Shown piece by piece: positions 11,895 to 25,555 of a DNA stretch of 64,000 bases. The first letter of the stretch is position 1; each line of letters begins with the position of its first letter. The DNA is from Opisthocomus hoazin. Its lineage: Eukaryota > Chordata > Aves > Opisthocomiformes > Opisthocomidae. The notes under the pieces were generated by a model. That model did not search any database. It worked only from the letters and a program-made list of their open reading frames with translations, and was not told the DNA's origin. Position numbers and translations under genes: made by a program. The DNA lies in assembly GCF_030867145.1 (NCBI RefSeq), contig NC_134414.1, positions 62,965,397-63,029,396 on the forward strand, written 5' to 3'.

Positions 11895-14180
11895 TCTGGC
11901 TTTTATCTTCACCCACTTGATTCTGCTGGCCTTCCTTAGGAGACCCTCGGATCCAAGAGCCACGCTGCTCTTGATCGCGCAGAGAAGCTCCTTGCAAGCT
12001 TAGGAAAGCCAGTGTGAGAGTCACTTCAGGGGCACTCACTGGACGGTCTTCATTTTCATAACTAGAGTGGGAAGCCACAACGGTCTGAGAATTTAAGGCA
12101 TTGTTTAATTATGGATTTGCTTTGCGTGAAAGGTAGAGTGGTCAAAACCTGCCTGGAGATGATCTGACTGTCAGTGCCTTGCCTGCTCCATCCAAAGTTT
12201 TAAGGTCAGGGAGAAGATGGAGAGGGCAGGCTGCAGTCTGGGCTGACTGCAAACAAACCCCGCTTCAGCAGCAGATGCAGCTCTCTGCTTACAGTTACTT
12301 GGCCAGAGGAATTTTCCAGTCTTTCACAGTGAATGCTGTCCACAGGCAAGGCTTTGGTGAGAGCTTGCGGGTACGGTGGAACCCAGTAGAAAGCAGGTGT
12401 AGAGCAGTGAGGCGACATCGTACGGCAAGGAGCCAGGAGGGATTCCTTTCCAAGTGGAAACCAAGTGCAGCATAATTATTCTCTTATTTGCCTCTCACCT
12501 CCGATTACATCAGATGTTCACTCCAAGAGACGTTCACCACTTCTTGGTGAACTTTTTTTCACATGGACCTGTTGTTTGGGAGTAGATGTCCTTTCTTGTT
12601 TGTTTCTCTCCCTTTGTTTTAATTTTAGCCATAATGCAGATGATCCTCTGTGATAAGAGGCCTTCAGGCTTTGGTGAATGCAGCAGATACATTCCTCTTC
12701 AGGAGTAATTATCAGAGGAACTGCTTTCAAATCCAAGTTTCCTGTGCAATATAATTATTCTTATTTAAATAAAGGACTCCGGCAGTGCTACTCAGCAGCA
12801 CCTCTCTATACTAAGTGAGGGTTGTTTCCTCCTGACACAGCTTTCTTTCTGCTCTTCTCAGAAAATGACTCCGTTAGACTCCAACGTCAGTCTGTCAAAG
12901 TGCCTAAAATCAATTATCATTTTATATTCAATTGAATCCTTACTTTTTAAGAAATATCACAATGAAACCACTCTATTTTACTTCCCTTTATTGTTACCAT
13001 TATTACCTTATGAATACTGCAGAGAGAAACAGCTGCCTCTCCTTCTTAGCTTCTTTCTAAGACGTAGCTGGATGAGGCTCCATGCTCCAGGAGTCCATAC
13101 ACTTTAGCCAATTTGCAATAAACTTGATAAAGAAAACGGCCCTGATAAGATGTGGTATTTGCAGAACTTGGGTTTAGTCTGCTGAGCAATGGAAACATCT
13201 CCCAGTGTGAATTTTGTCTAGGAACGCGTGCTGCAGTGTTGCGGTGTCAGGAGCTCCCATTGGTGGGGCTGATGTCCACCGAGCCAGCTGGAGTTTGTGG
13301 TGGGGTTCCTTGGCAGCGAGACCCGCAATCAGATGCTAATTACTGGAGCTGGGTGCAGCTGAAAGGAGTAAGCTTGGGCTGGGTTACCCGAGCGGGGTGT
13401 TAGGATAAGCTAGCGTGGGGATTTGCAGGGGCTGCCCACATGCTCGTGTTCTGCAGGAGCTGTGGGGCAGTGGCTCCAAGTGAGAAGTGCCCTGCCTTTC
13501 GTGCCTGTGTAACGAAATTCTTGAGGATCCCATGGTGCCTGTGGCAATGGGTAGCCAGACTGGCCATGAACAAGCCGCAGAGGGTCTCCTCAGGTGCCTG
13601 AGTGAAACCGAGCAGCTGTTTCCACCTGCTGGGTTATCAGATTTACTAGTGGCACGTCCCACAGCCTCCAGGCAGAGCTGGCCCAGGGGAGAGGACTCTT
13701 CATCCCAAGCACTCCAGCACATCCCCGTGGCAGAATCCTAACAGCCCCACCGGCTATCCCATTCCTGAACGTGCGAAATAATACCAGCGTTCAAAATAAA
13801 ACTCTAAGTCCCCTGACCCTTGGCGTCAGTAGTAGCAGGACCCCTCTGAGAAACCAGTAAGCGTGAAAAAGGAAAGTCTGCTGCCTCTGCAGCAAGTCCT
13901 GTGGCTTCTCCTTGCTGGGATTTCTCCTGCTGCATCTCTGGGGGACACCAGCGCTGGCTGCCCTGGGGCCAGCCCCTTCTGCCATGTCTCCTTCTTGCAA
14001 ACCATGGGGCAAATCGGAGCACGTGCAAAGGCAGAAATGTAGAAATGAATCTTTCCACTGCACTCAGAAAATGCCCTTGCGGAGGACTCGGGGAGACGGG
14101 TGGGTTTTACAGGGCCCATTGAGCCAGCCAGGTTGTGAGGGAGTCTCCTCCTCCGCAGCCCCTCAAGGAGCCAGGGGCTG

Positions 14181-15180
14181 TTTTTAAATGACTAAAATTA
14201 AGCAGGCTGGGGTTCCTGGGAGGTTGGTCCGCTCCCGTGGGGCGCCTGCAGACGCTGGAGGCAGCCGAGGGGAGACGAGGCCTGCCCGCTTCTGCCCCAA
14301 ACGTCCCTCGGCTGTCAATGGCGCCTGCTCTGCTGCCTTCAGCGGCAGCTGGGGCGCTGCCGGAGCTCCTGCCCCTCCAGCAGAGAGCCCGGGCCGGGTT
14401 TGTGCAGAGCTGGGCGGGAGGAACGCGGCGGATGCCCTTTCCATGCTGCCTCACCTCGCTTTCTCTGTTAGCCATGCCGTGCTGCAGCCAGCGCAGCTGC
14501 TTCGTGTAGGGCGCCGAGCTTCCCCAGCCTCTGCCCAGGGCATTCCCTCCTACTTCCCTCTGATTCGGTTTATGACCATAAAAATCTGGTTTATGACTAT
14601 AGCTGTGCCCGCCGTACAGCAAACCTGCGGCCCTGCCGTGGGGAGGAACCGCTCCCTGCTCGGCTGCCAGCGGCACCCCCGGCACCCCGCAGGCCGCTGC
14701 CGCCTTCCTCTCGGGAGAGCTCGGAGTGGCACCAGCGCGCGGCTCCCGAGGTTTGGGGTCATCACTGCCTCTTTTATCTCAGGGTAACGTAACTTAAAAC
14801 CCTCCTTCCTCAGGCACTGACGTTCCTAACAACCTAGCCATGCCCCCTCTTGCCCCCGTGCCCCTCTGCCCACCCGCCGCACGGGCAGAGCCGGCGGGGA
14901 CCCGCCATTTCGCTTGTCTACCCTGGCGTGAAGGCAGCACCCGCGTGGGTGGTAGGGGAGCGCGACAGCACCGCGAGAGCAGCACCTCACCCCCTCAGCT
15001 CAGACCGCTGCTCTCATCAGCTTCCTCACCTGCAAGGAGAACACGGCAGCACCCTGGCGGGGGTTCTGCCGGGGAGAAGCGAGGAGCTGCTGAAGGTTCC
15101 CTCCTCCCCGCCACTGCCTCACGCGATGCTGCTGAAATCAAGGAGCGGCATGGCACGCACGCGTGGAGCCGGGACTGGAC
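14181..15180. other. CpG-rich intergenic patch (orphan CpG island?)
   Basis: About 1 kb with dense CpG and high G+C lies midway between the two genes. Long open frames occur on both strands (for example 14188-14787 on + and 14107-14685 on -), which is typical of stop-poor GC-rich DNA, not of a gene. No protein family is recognisable. It could be an orphan CpG island acting as an enhancer or a promoter for a non-coding RNA. Confidence 0.45.
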
Positions 15181-15645
15181 CACAAGCAATATTTATTCTG
15201 ACTCTGGCAGGTTGAAAGCTCTGGTATTTATGCAGTGGTCCCACAAATCCCAGAGGTCATCTCCTTGGGTCGCATAAACCAACGCAGCTTTAAGATGCTG
15301 GAGTTTATGCCAATGTATGGCAGCTGAGACTCTGGCTGAAGGTTTGCAAGGCCGAGGAAAATACTGCAGCTGAGACTGTTCTCGCTCCTTAGTTTCCTTC
15401 ACATGCTGTTAAACAGAAGTTTCTGCCTCCAATCAAATGGCTCCATGGAACAACACATAAGCACCAGAGACAATCCATTTCTTAGGCACTAGCTGAAATA
15501 CAAAAATAAAGGAAATAATAATAAAAAACTGCAATATGAGAGTTGCAAATAGTCCATTTAACCAAAACACGCTGCTTTTTCTTTTCTCTGTAAACCGATC
15601 ATGACCAGGTTTAAATCAAACTCTGTGGAGTTTGAGCCTGCTTTT

Positions 15646-15785
15646 ACACACACATGCACACGCACACACACACACAGAGACACACAGACACACACAGACA
15701 CAGACACACAGACACAGACACACAGACACACACAGACACAGACACACACAGACACAGACACAGACACACACGCAGACACACACAC
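15646..15785. repeat. CACAGA/CA-type microsatellite
   Basis: About 140 bases are built almost entirely from CACA and CAGACA units on the + strand, giving a hexanucleotide-like pattern interrupted by GCACG and GAGA variants. Open frames here translate to His/Thr- and Val/Cys-rich repeats and are not genes. Confidence 0.95.
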
Positions 15786-17950
15786 GGGAGAGAAGACACT
15801 TGCATGTATACACACACAGGTACTTAGACAATATAGGCGAATTGAATTATCACTTTTTAAAATAAAACACTTTTTTTTTTTTTCCAGCATGCTTTTAATA
15901 ATTTGAAAAGTTTGCTTGTAAGAGTATTTTATTAAAAGCTAGTCCTGGCTGATTTGTACGGTTACGAGAACACTTCAGGGCCACAGTGACCAGTAACTTT
16001 TGCTGCTCGTATCTCCCCCTGCGTAAAGCGAAACAGCAGGTTATCTGACAGAAACGTTATTTTCTCTAAAACAGGCACGGGGCATGCCAGTGCACATACA
16101 GCCACAGCTAACAGACACAGGCACCCACCTCACCCTCAAACGAGCCAGCGCTCCAGCACACCACCCCCCGAGCAAAGCCCTGCGGGGAGCAGGGGGACAC
16201 GCGTTGATCCCCCCCGGACACGGACACAGACACACGCACAGACAGAGGTGCCAGGCTGCATCGCCATGGTCCTCGCACAGGCAGTGAGCCCCAGTACGAA
16301 CCGCAGCCATACCTGCACCGCAGGGGAGACACACAGGTACATCATCACCTGACATGGAGCACGCCTGCTTGCGGCTGATTTGGGGCTACCGCTGGCTTGG
16401 TCTCTCTCCCGCCCACGTTAAACTGCAGCTGCTTCTTCCTGTAAAGAATTATTTTGGAGATGCAAATTGTTATTTTCTGGGGTTTGTTCCAAACAACTTT
16501 TAAATTACTTCAGGGACACAAATTCCCTGCTGCATCCCATTGAGACTGCGCTGAAAAGCTGCACAGGATGATGTTTTTCAAACACCTGAATGACTCAGGG
16601 GCTCTCGAAGCACCTTCACGGGTGGTTTAGGCACCGAAGGCCAAGAGCCACAGGGCGGTAGTGCAGGAGACCCCTCCACACCAGGGCTGCGTGGAAAGAA
16701 ACGGCCCTCACCCTGTGCTCTCCCAGCTCAAAGTTGCGTTGATTTACTGCCAGATCTCATCTGCCGCATGCTACACGATGTCTCTCTGGACCACCACTTC
16801 CCACGATTCCTCCCTGGATACTCACGTGGTCTCCAGGTTATCTGCCGCCTGCGTATAGTCTGAAGCCCTCCCAGCTGAAACTACCGAGAACAGCCCAATA
16901 AAATGTTTTTACCTTAAGGAAAGACTGAAGTAGAGCAGCGGATCGGCTGAGCAGCCTCCAGCAGGACTTGCCTCTGCTTTCAGCATCCTTGTGTCCCACC
17001 AGGGTGAGGAGTGCCAACGGGAAGCGTGGCTGGAGAGCACCATGCCCATGCGGCACCAGACCTCCGCAAGCCCGCTTAGTCCCACCGCTGCAGGGCTCCG
17101 GGCCCCAAAAACAGCAGATTCGGAGCGAGTGCAGGGGTCTGAGTACCGCGGTCGCGGGTCTTCGGACTCTGGGGGGATCTCCCACATGGCTTTCATGGGT
17201 CTCTGTGGCCTCTGTGTATTCACACCAGAGTCTTGGATCTTTATCCAAACACAGACATAAATGCAATTCTGGACTTTTTAAAGATCTTCTTTGCTTTGCA
17301 TGGATGCAAATCAAGAATTGGATTTGTAAGCAATCGGTAGCTTTGATGCAAGAGTACACGTGATGACACAGCGATGTAAATTTTAGGAAGAAAACATAAA
17401 TATAAGAAAGTTATACGGCGACAAGTATTATTAATTAGGCTTTTTTATTAAACAATTAGATTTTACCAACAGCTGCTTGGATGGATGTGGCTGTTGAGGT
17501 GAATTATGCCCCACGCCACGAAAAAGCTGAGCCATCACAATTTTTACCTAAATGATGATTCTTTTTCCAGTGTGGGCATGATCAATGGTGCAGCCATACC
17601 TAAACAGGCAGCAAGCCTTTGCAGATATGAGCTTCTCAGGGAAAAAACCCAAACTAACCACTACCTAGAGAATTAGATGGAGCAGTGCAAACTATGCTAC
17701 TAATGACTATTTCAAGCTTAGCGAGTATTTATGTGCTATCTACACTAGCTGGCTCAGGTCTCTGTACTCTGCATTGCCGTCACTTTTGTGGTCACAGAAC
17801 GGATACCTCTAAGCTGTATCTGATACGCACTGCTGCTGAACTTGCTAAAATCTAGTTTCTTATGTAGCAACAGTAAAGATAATAAATACTTATTGGATTA
17901 GCGAACAACCCAGCAATGAGTCACTTATTGGTGTATTACATCTGTTGGAA
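15786..17950. other. Intergenic DNA
   Basis: No gene is recognised. A weaker CACA-rich, G+C-rich stretch at about 16080-16340 echoes the preceding microsatellite without being a clean repeat. A fragment near 16565-16640 (TTTTTCAAACACCTGAATGA, then TTTAGGCACC) could be a decayed copy of an AGGCACCT-type amniote repeat, with low certainty. The right end is AT-rich. Confidence 0.5.
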
Positions 17951-18768
17951 CAGATGATGCTTATTAGATCTGAGGGTGACACAAAGCTGAGAAGGACCTG
18001 CAAGTACACTGGAAGACAAAATCAGAGTTCAAAATGTCTTGATAAATTGGGAAAAACCAGTATGAAAACCACAATGTAATTCAGTGAAGACAAGTCCGAG
18101 GTACTGCACACAGATAAGAATAATCAGCTTCACAAAATCAGGATGAGATGCAACTGGCTGAGCACAAGTTCTTCATGAAGGAGCTGGGTGGGAGAGGTTA
18201 ATCACAGATCACAAGCTCAACACAAGTTAACTCTACCAGTTTTGTTCTAAAGAGAAGTTCCAGGTTATACCGGTAGGTACAAAGAGAAGCCTACCCTGCC
18301 AAGAAGGTGAGTGAGTCCTACCTACTCAGCTCTGGGAAGGCCTCAGCGGAGGTACTGTGTCCAGTCTGGGATGCTCTGCCTCAGGAAAAGGATGGTCTAG
18401 TCAGAAAAACTCCAGGGAAGATGCAAATCCAATCAGAGGTCCGAACAGTGCTGCCCATGGCACTTTTATCCTGGAGAAGACCAAGGGGAAAATCTGATTT
18501 TATTAAGGTTCCTAGAAGTCTGCTGAAAAGAGGACACGCGGCTTCACAACCCGAGTGAACTGGACAAGGCCTAACAGGGTTAAACTTGAACCTCAAACTA
18601 GCACAGTGCAGACAGCAACGCACGGGAATAGGTTGCTCAGGGCTGTCGTGGCACCTCCATCGGGTGAGGTCCTTAGGAAGCGGCTGTGCAGATGTCCATC
18701 AGGACTGACCTTGATGCACTCAGACTGCCCCACAGGAGAGCATGACCTATGTGATCTACCAAAATCCA
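17951..18768 (+). mobile_element. Decayed CR1 LINE, 3' portion
   Basis: Several landmarks of the CR1 ORF2 end and 3' tail appear in the right order on the + strand. They are GAGGGTGACACAAAGCTGAG (17972 onward), GTACTGTGTCCAGTCTGGGA (18352 onward), a CTGGAGAAGACCAAGGGG stretch near 18470, GGGAATAGGTTGCTCAGGG (18625 onward) and a closing CCTATGTGATCT near 18750. The reading frame is destroyed by stops and indels, so this is an old, 5'-truncated, immobile copy. CR1 is the dominant retrotransposon of birds and many reptiles and is the main taxonomic clue in the window. Confidence 0.8.
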
Positions 18769-21700
18769 CTCACCAGACTATTTTTCCTGTGGCTCTAAAG
18801 AAATTCCAGTACATTTCAGTTGTAGCTGCTCATGGCAGTGATCTTGACATTTCTGAGTAAGACGCCTCAGTGTTGTCCCTCTGTAGGCATGGAAGTAACC
18901 CCCGTGATGGGTGATTTCAGAAACTGAGAGCCATACCAACCAATTAACGTGACAGGACGTGACACAGCCAAAGAATTCACAAATGCTGAACTTCTAATCA
19001 AAGCATTGGTGGGGTTTTTGTACCAAGAGGTAGAAAATACCAATCACATAAATGCAATCACAATTAAAAACGAGAATAGTGCAGATTTCCTTCCTACAGC
19101 TCCTCAAACTCCAGCAATAGCCCAGCAGGCAGTAGCTGAACAAAGAGGAGCAATGGTGTGCTGGAGCCCAAAGGCTCTGGGCTAACTGGATGAGAGACCA
19201 CTGGGGGATGATACTGTGAGTAGCTATGGGGGGGGGGGGGGGGGGGTAGGAATTCGGTCATCTAGTTTCTTTGTCAGAGTTAACATACCATGAAAGCACA
19301 GCCTTGGGGAAGAGGAATTGTGAGGACACTACACTAAAAAAGAGAAGGAAGCCAAGAAGAAGCCACACGAGGAAGAGAAGTTTGCAGCAAGTGTAGAACC
19401 AAGAATTACGACACCATGAAAAAAAACAGCCGAGAGACACCCCCCCTTGCTGCACAGCTACATCAAACTCTTTCCTTAAGTAAATACAAAAAGTTATGTA
19501 TTTTTTCCCCATTGCTGAGTAACTGCAAAAGAGATCTACATGTAAGAAAAACATTGACTTGGAAGATGACAGAAGAACCAGAAAGAAGAGAGAAACTAGC
19601 AGACACTGACTGCCTTGAGAAGACTGTCATGGAGCACTTCTGGAAGGGTCATCAGTCATCTACTATGCCCGCTACGGTCACCCCAAACCCATGGGGAAAT
19701 CTTGTTAGAATCGGCCCCAGAAAAGCTATCCTGATAAAGTTCAACTCTGTGCAGTGGGACCAGATCTATATGAAAGCTCCTCAATAATTCTGGAAAAATT
19801 TAATTTTATGGATTTGTTTGATGTGTCCTGAGTTGCTCACAAATTATTTTGCAAGAATCGACCTGCAATTGTATCAGCCCTCACGGAAGTCCCAAGAGGA
19901 AATGCAAAGAGAGAGGCTGGAGCTAATTCTTTGTGCTATTTTCCTCAAGCAAATGAGCTGTGGTTCTTCCTTAAAGCAGCATATGCATATCTCGCGCTTG
20001 CAGGGTAGGCCTCCCACTGTAACACAGCTTTGCAGGTTTGCCTGAAAGCAGCAGTCACGGGGCTGCATTCACCTACAGCACTGAAGGCCTAAAGAAGGGT
20101 ATGAGAGCTTCGTACACCTCACAAACTCAGTTCCTTTTTGGTTTTCCCTTGCACGAATCTTTTCTCCAGGCTCAGAATGATTACTGAGCTATTTTTACTC
20201 CTTCCACAGTCACTGTCACCAAAACTTCTGATTTTATCACAGATTTATGATACTGGGTCTTCTTAAAGCACCAGCTACTGGAATCAGGAGCATGCGGCTC
20301 CTGGCTTCTGTTAAAAACACCCAAACGTTCAATGTAGGAGGAAGCAGCAAAAAGAAGCAACAATGTCTAAAGACTAAAAGGCAAATCCAACAGTCGGTGT
20401 TGGGACGCAAACCCTCATGATTTTCAGGCCTTTAATGTTTATCTTTGAAGGCCAGCGGTTAGCAACTCCTATGTGGATAAAGATCATATATAAAACTCAC
20501 AGTTCTGAAGCATTTAGTTAAAACTTCCTGCTCCACTAATTAGAGGTTGGGCTCAACAAGCTCCCAGAAGTGGGAACTCCAGAAGACCTTCAGGTAGAAA
20601 GAGACAGGTCACTCTACAGGTGAGACCTGCCTCCCCACACCCATATCTCCAACCTACCTCTGACCTGCATCGGCGCATTTGCCGAGGGAGGGAGCGTGGC
20701 CCGCACCTGAGCTGGGCACACACGTTCATCTCTTCGGGTACGGAGACAGGGTCAGTGTTTGCTGACAAACTGGCTGCTGAGTCTCTTTCAGGTGATCTCA
20801 CATCCCCCAGCCAGTGGCCAGACCCCTTAAAACCACCTGCCTCTCTTCAGGGACCTTTCAGGGATCCGGATACTCCGCGGAGCAACCAGCCTCACTGCCT
20901 AGAACAGATGATGGAAATCCAAACATCCAGAACAAACGCGTGTATTTGGACATGCACCAAAACGACCAACATACTGAATTGAACTGATCTAAGTTATGAA
21001 TTGATCACGCATGAGATGAAGATTAAATGCTGCCCTTTTTAACAAAATGCATATAGAAGAAATAAATATGTGAAAAGTGCATTGGAAATCTTATTTCAGT
21101 TTTCAGTGTAACCCACAGCAATTAAGGCACCTTACGATTTAATTCAGCTCTGAATATTTTTCTCAAAATAACTATGTAAAAAGAAAGTATTATTGAAACT
21201 GCAATATTAAATTTTTATTGAGGCCTATGAAATCTAATGCTTGTTGCTTATACTCTGGTTATTAAAAAGGAGGAGCTAAACTTCTTTCCTTTTAAGTCTG
21301 ACTCAGAAAAAAAAAACGGCTGTGACTTGCGACAGCTATTGCAAGACTTTTGTACCTTAATAAAAACAGACTATCATTGTCTTCACTTTCTCTTAAGCCT
21401 TGTGATTGAATTGATTTATTTTTGAACATCATAAGGAGAAAGAAAGAGTCAAACGGAATAATAAATTGGCTGGTTTTAGTTTATTTTACTGTGTATTTCT
21501 TTATCCTGAAACTGACTTACCCTGTTTTGAACCTACATCTGAATGACAGATATTTAACTTTATTGGCAGATGAGCATTTCTTACAAAACTTAGATATGCA
21601 GTGGAAGGTTTTCATTAAAATTAATAACACCACCAAGGTTTCCTGTTTGCTTTTATGGGAAGCAAAGAAAACTTTGTTGTGAAATGCCATAATACAGCAG

Positions 21701-24700
21701 CAGAAGTCCACCAAAACTTCACTAAAAACAATAAAAATCAGGTCACAAGCTAAACTCTAATATTTTCACTTACATTTCCTGGTGCTTTGGGGAATTGTTC
21801 CATCAAATTTTCACTCTTAATAAAAAGAGGAGCCAGGAGCAATTATTCTTTTTGAATTTAACCACCATCTACAATTAAACACGACGGCCTTATTACATGA
21901 CAGGGATGGTTATCCGACTGCATAGAGTAGTTAAAAAACCATCAGCCCTACCCCTCCATGAGTGATCCCCTTCCTTTGAACGGTTAATCTGCAATGTCAG
22001 GAAAGAACATTAATGAGATTATAACAACAGCAAGCTGCCCCGATTTGCAGAGCTACCAAACTGGTCATCCTCTGAAATAAACCCATGGGACTGGAGCCTT
22101 AATGCTCCTTTCTGGTTAGAAAACTAAATTATGTCTGAGAGAAGGCTTTGGTATGCCTGCTCCTATTGTCTCCATCTCTTTCAAACTGCAAAAAAAAACA
22201 AGAAAAACCCCAAACCCTGGGGACTGGAGCACACAATTGAAAGTGGCAGGTACAGCAACTTAATGAATATCTATTGGTGGAGCCATAGTAATTGTGTTCA
22301 CACTTGTTGTCTTCTCTAGTTCTAAGGTAAAACACATTAATTGAATCTCGTTCTGCTGGAATGTAATGTAGTTTGTTTTCCTTCACAACACAAAACAGTC
22401 TCTTGGGAAGCAATAGGTGGGGGTTTAAACTGTTTCAAGCTGAGGACTAAGTTAACTCTGTTCCTCTTTCATGGCTGAGTCCCTAGCAGCTAGCAATTAT
22501 AAAGCAATTTGCATTTCTAGTCTGGATTCGCTTTCTACAAATTTCGCGAGCTGAACTGGCCCAGCGTAGGGGCAGGCAGCACCAGCACGGGTGTACGAGG
22601 GAGCAAGGTGGTGTGGGCCTGGGCAGAGCAGGGGAGCTAACATGGCAAGCAGGCAGGGTCTGCCTACACCCCTATGGAGTCGCAGAAACTGCAAGAGACC
22701 ATTTCAGATTTTGGTTCCCTGACGCTAAATATGCTTAAATGAAGGCTAGAAACAACTTAAACTGAGGAGAAAAGAGCTGCCCACACAACATTTCTGATCA
22801 GCTGGTTTAAGATCTCCCTGCTCAGCATGCTTGACTGCTGGGAATCCAAGAGCTAAAGTCTCAGTTTTGCCAAGATCTCCTAGCGCTCTTCTCAAAGCCA
22901 GGTACCAGAACTAAAACATGGGAATGCTGATCACCGTCGCTATACTCAGTGGATCAGCTGAGCTTCAGCCCCCGTGCACCCTAGTTTACCTGCTTAGGGT
23001 GCTAAGCCTGGGATGATACTTGGGCAACTCCCTGTGCTTAGAGAACCGCTAACCCCAGCCAACGCAGACACTGATGACTGCAGTTCATCACTGCAAATTT
23101 TGACTCTGATCTCACGATGAGGTCTATGGAGAGCTGCTATCTCATCTTTGCACAGAGCACCCCTAACTTCAGTAAGGCTTAACACAGCCACAAGCGTCAT
23201 CTCACTTGGAGCTCACACTAGGCTTCAGCACTACAAAACAAAAGCACACCTACTATACCTTTAAAAACAAGCACTTAGATTTCCTTAGGAACAAAACGAA
23301 AAACACCAGCAAACCCAAACTGGCCTGCAAGCAGCGAAGTTAATGAAACCCTGCTTCTGTAACACGCTCCTCCAGTGCAGGAAGTTAAACCCCACTCCAC
23401 GCCCGCCACCAGGCTGGAGACGGCGCTTGCTGTCACCCGTCGGGCTCTAGGGCGACGAGAGCTGCCACCCGACCACTGCCAGACAGGAGGGAGGAGGTCC
23501 AACCTCCTTTCCCTTTACCAGTGCACTCAGGTGGTTCCTGCTTTCCTCTAGAAAGCTGCTGGCTTCATGAACGAAGATGCCAAACACCTATAACTTTGTG
23601 GTCAGTAAAAAAAAGGGACAATATTACTGCCGGGATGAAAGGGAAATTAACAGTGCGATCACCTGAAAATGCCAAGGATAGGGTAAGAAAAGTCAGCCAC
23701 TTCTCACTCCAGTTAGTTGCATTCTGAGTTTGATAACAACTTGATAGACAGTTCTAATAAGATAATTAGTTTAGCAAGAAATATTGAAGACTAAACATAA
23801 TCTCTATCCTTAACACTTAACACTGGCTACACTTCCTAAAATACTGTAATGACACATGGTTAGGAGCAATCCATGTGATGACAGAACTGCATTGACAGCC
23901 TGAATGTAAAAATATGACAGTAAGCAAGGGCAGGAAATCACTGTTGTCATACTAACATGCACTTAAAAGAGCTCTTGACCATGGAAAACAAATATACACT
24001 AGAACAGTCTGTAAAGTAGACAGGCTTTATTTCACACGTTCTCTTATGCTTCAGTGTCAGAAGACCATCATCAGCTCTCAGAGGGAGGGCGCTATGGATT
24101 TCCCCATTTTTCATATCGCTCCACTTTACATCTTACCACTGATACTGTTTTTACTGAAGAATTAGCAAGCCCTGGCTTTGGAATGGAAACAGATGTTAGA
24201 GGCCTTGTTCCTCTTTCATACACATACCCTAACGTGTAGTGAGAGCCTACAACAGCTAGCAAAAAACTTATGAAACAATGTGTTGGTCTCTGCATAAGAT
24301 AAAAATTCAATATTTATTGAGAAACTACAGCCTATCACGAGACAGTGTGGTTAGCCACAGGCTGCTGGAGTTTGAAATAAGACAGTTTGAAATAAGGACA
24401 TAAAAAGACTTGAGAAGTGAGCAATAAAACTGAAGCCTCTAAATCCTAGGAAGCTGGCAAAAACCCAGCTAGCTGTACAGCACAGAGGGATTCGATGACT
24501 CCCGAGTCTCCTGGGAGAAGCTGCAAAGGAAGTCACGCTGGGAAAGCATGCTGTGGGCTATTTGCCTGGCAAGCCTTGCCCAGTTCAATCTTTTGTGGCA
24601 GGAAGTTTCTCTTCCACCGAAATTTGGTTGTTTTTTCTTCCCACCCCCCCTCCCCCCCAGGTAGAGAACAGCAAAAGTATAAGCAACGTGCATAAATAAA

Positions 24701-25555
24701 AGACTGGCAGCACCTAAACAGCCCCATGTTCTCCACCTCACTGTAAATAACTCCGCGTTACTGATACTGTATTTGTTTTCAGGGCTGAGCCTCCAGCACG
24801 TATCAGCTGAATTTTCAATGTTGTCGTTTTCCCCAGATGAATCAAAATCAGCCTAGGGTGAAGGCTAGAAAAACAGGGCAATGGCAAGGTGTTCAGCCTC
24901 ACAAGTGAAGCGGATGAGGTCCTTGGGAAGAGTCATCCATTCAAGGCATCCAGCACCTCCTACGGTTGACCACCCTGCCTTTTCTTTTCCATCCCCCACG
25001 CTATATATACTGTCCCTCTATATTTTGGTTTTGCACATGTTTCTTTAGAACAAACAGTGGTGCACACATCACCCCACTAAGTGAAAAAATGTTTTGCTCA
25101 GCAATCTATGTGAGATGGAACACATGGTGTAAATCTTTCTAGTGGGAGTATTCCTGTTACCTCTTTCTGAACCGTTGCCTTCTCACTCTAATCATCGTCC
25201 TCATCACGAACCCGCAGTCAACAGCTTCTTTCTGAGAAGCACTGAACATCAGGAGATTGTTCCAGTCTCGGGCTGAGTAAGAAGGGAGGACCACATCTCC
25301 TCCCTTCAACACAGATCGTTTAAATCTATTTCGTATGATTGCACATCATCTTTCTGTTCTGAAGTGCAATACCTTTTAAAGCCTGTTAGGTATGTTAATC
25401 TTTCACTGTTCTTAACGGAACGCGAAACGCTCAGTCCTCTGACATAGCTCTTAGTTTTATATCTAGATTGTAAAAAGTTTAGATCCACGCTCTTCTATCG
25501 ATGCTGTTCATTACTTTAAATGCCCACTCAGTTGATTCTACCCTGGCTTATTGGT
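18769..25555. other. Intergenic DNA, no gene recognised
   Basis: Mixed to AT-rich DNA with no supported gene. It contains a run of 19 G at 19228-19246. The stretch 18940-19790 has some open frames but no recognisable protein, and may be an unclassified repeat. Small direct repeats such as AGTTTGAAATAAG lie near 24370-24400. Confidence 0.55.
19228..19246 (+). repeat. G homopolymer (19 bases)
   Basis: An uninterrupted run of 19 G on the + strand, one of several long G or C runs in the window. Confidence 0.9.

Larger units (their letters stand above)
8351..14180. other. Intergenic DNA between MBNL2 and RAP2A
   Basis: Mixed-composition DNA without a recognisable gene. The only structures I could pick out are a possible old repeat fragment near 9637-9685 and a 22-base-period tandem duplication at 11857-11894. 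Short open frames throughout look like chance. Confidence 0.6.

Noticed and set aside
14107-14787. Overlapping frames of 199 (+) and 192 (-) codons
   Set aside because: Both strands are open over the same GC-rich stretch and neither resembles a protein family, so composition is the simplest cause.
15558-15906. Open frames rich in His/Thr or Val/Cys
   Set aside because: They are translations of the CACAGA microsatellite.
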